Part shown: positions 39,034 through 39,450 of the stretch, piece by piece | Numbering within the stretch: position 1 is the first letter of the stretch | Layout: each line of letters opens with the position of its first letter | From: Candidatus Elusimicrobium euhamitermitis | Lineage (GTDB): Bacteria > Elusimicrobiota > Elusimicrobia > Elusimicrobiales > Elusimicrobiaceae | Assembly (NCBI GenBank): GCA_031254225.1 | Contig: JAIRUU010000075.1 | Location: 1 to 39,450 of the forward strand | Length of the DNA: 39,450 nucleotides | Direction of reading: 5' to 3' | Notes under the pieces: generated by a model | The model's database searches: none | Seen by the model: the letters and a program-made list of their open reading frames with translations, nothing else | Told to the model about the DNA's origin: nothing | Program-made: the position numbers and the translations under genes

Positions 39034-39450
39034 TTATTTAAGTTTTTTACAGGAAGATTCAGCCGCCTGCGCGCGCGCAGCCTTTTCAGCGTTTATCTGC
39101 ACCAGTTTTTCAATGTGCATTCTGCTGCGGCGCAGTTCAATCTGCATTTGCACGCGCAAAAGCACGCTTTTGGGGTAAAAAGGTTTGGCAATATAATCCG
39201 CCGCGCCCATTTCAAGGCCGCGCACTTCGTTTTCATTGCCGCCGGCGGCCGTTATAATTATGACGGGAATTTTGTTAAGATATCCGCTTTTTGCAAGCGT
39301 TTCCAGCACCTGATAGCCGTCCATCTCCGGCATCATCAGGTCAAGCAGTATTAAAGACAGGTCCTGCGAGTTGTGCATGACGGCTTCCACGGCTTCAAGC
39401 CCGTTTTTGGCCTGTATTAAATCATAATCCTGTTTAAGGATTTCAATAAG
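39034..39450 (-). CDS. Response regulator receiver protein, N-terminus cut by the window edge
   Basis: 139 residues visible; the reading frame is open to base 39450 and the first visible residues LIEILKQDYDLIQAKNGLEAV belong to the receiver, so the true start lies outside. The phosphoacceptor is in ILLDLMMPEMDG and the Lys in ADYIAKPFYPKSVLL, followed by a coiled coil RRSRMHIEKLVQINAEKAARAQ and stop. With no visible DNA-binding or enzyme output, it may be a receiver-coil protein like those attached to hybrid kinases. Its stop is 18 bp before the hybrid kinase gene start on the same strand, so the two are likely co-transcribed. Confidence 0.88.
   Translation of the reverse strand, partial: LIEILKQDYDLIQAKNGLEAVEAVMHNSQDLSLILLDLMMPEMDGYQVLETLAKSGYLNKIPVIIITAAGGNENEVRGLEMGAADYIAKPFYPKSVLLRVQMQIELRRSRMHIEKLVQINAEKAARAQAAESSCKKLK

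Overview
ORGANISM. The window looks like the chromosome of a Gram-negative, diderm, probably anaerobic bacterium. Outer-membrane barrels ending in Phe, TolC-type and lipoprotein genes, a GT9 heptosyltransferase-type gene, type IV pilin-like genes, a two-subunit class I fumarase, de novo NAD genes and dense operons with 1-4 bp overlaps support this. Short FTLIELL pilin-like proteins plus the AAA/GCG-rich codon use suggest Elusimicrobiota, but that is inference. I see no phage, insertion sequence, rRNA or CRISPR array. LAYOUT 1-8 kb (+ strand): a broken-off EamA transporter and its tandem paralogue, a HAD phosphatase, nadK-recN, a small Cys-rich membrane protein, an outer-membrane protein and glycerate kinase, then initiator tRNA-Met and tRNA-Thr. 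At 7.7-8.05 kb a strong promoter drives an unassigned structured RNA with its own terminator, bracketed by two copies of a ~54-bp hairpin repeat. 8-12.7 kb (- strand): one tight operon accB - winged helix - pyrE - lipoprotein - nadA - nadC - aminotransferase. 12.8-15.2 kb (+): two tandem DUF2147 proteins and a GT9 glycosyltransferase. 15.2-20.4 kb (-): a Fe-S PD-(D/E)XK nuclease, rsmD, and a patatin - TPR - histidine kinase - response regulator operon. 20.4-26.6 kb (-): palindrome-rich spacer, then malic enzyme - fumarase alpha - fumarase beta - lipoprotein - outer-membrane protein - HAMP protein - TolC. 26.7-29.3 kb (-): a trypsin-like secreted protease and a 637-residue unknown membrane-anchored protein. 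29.5-31.2 kb (+): two pilins, tRNA-His, a small membrane protein. 31.3-32.3 kb: a frameshifted secreted-protein remnant and a periplasmic metallo-beta-lactamase-fold enzyme. 32.4-35.9 kb (+): the methionine operon metY-metA-hom. 35.9-39.45 kb: a CHAP/NlpC-like lipoprotein, a large hybrid histidine kinase and a truncated receiver protein. MAIN FINDING. The methionine operon is preceded by a 26-codon leader ORF (32380-32460) in which codons 10-19 hold six Met codons and one Cys codon. Right after the last Met codon the leader carries GACGGGG, an exact copy of the 3' arm of the downstream intrinsic terminator, so it can pair with the terminator's 5' arm as an antiterminator. This is the full logic of ribosome-mediated transcription attenuation, sensing Met-tRNA. 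The leader start codon lies where transcription should begin, so the leader mRNA may be leaderless; several other genes here share that arrangement. HOW GENES WORK TOGETHER. hom makes homoserine, metA acylates it (probably acetylation) and metY inserts sulfur. nadA, nadC and nadK give NAD and NADP, with no nadB seen. Malic enzyme and fumarase connect pyruvate, malate and fumarate, as in fermentative C4 metabolism.
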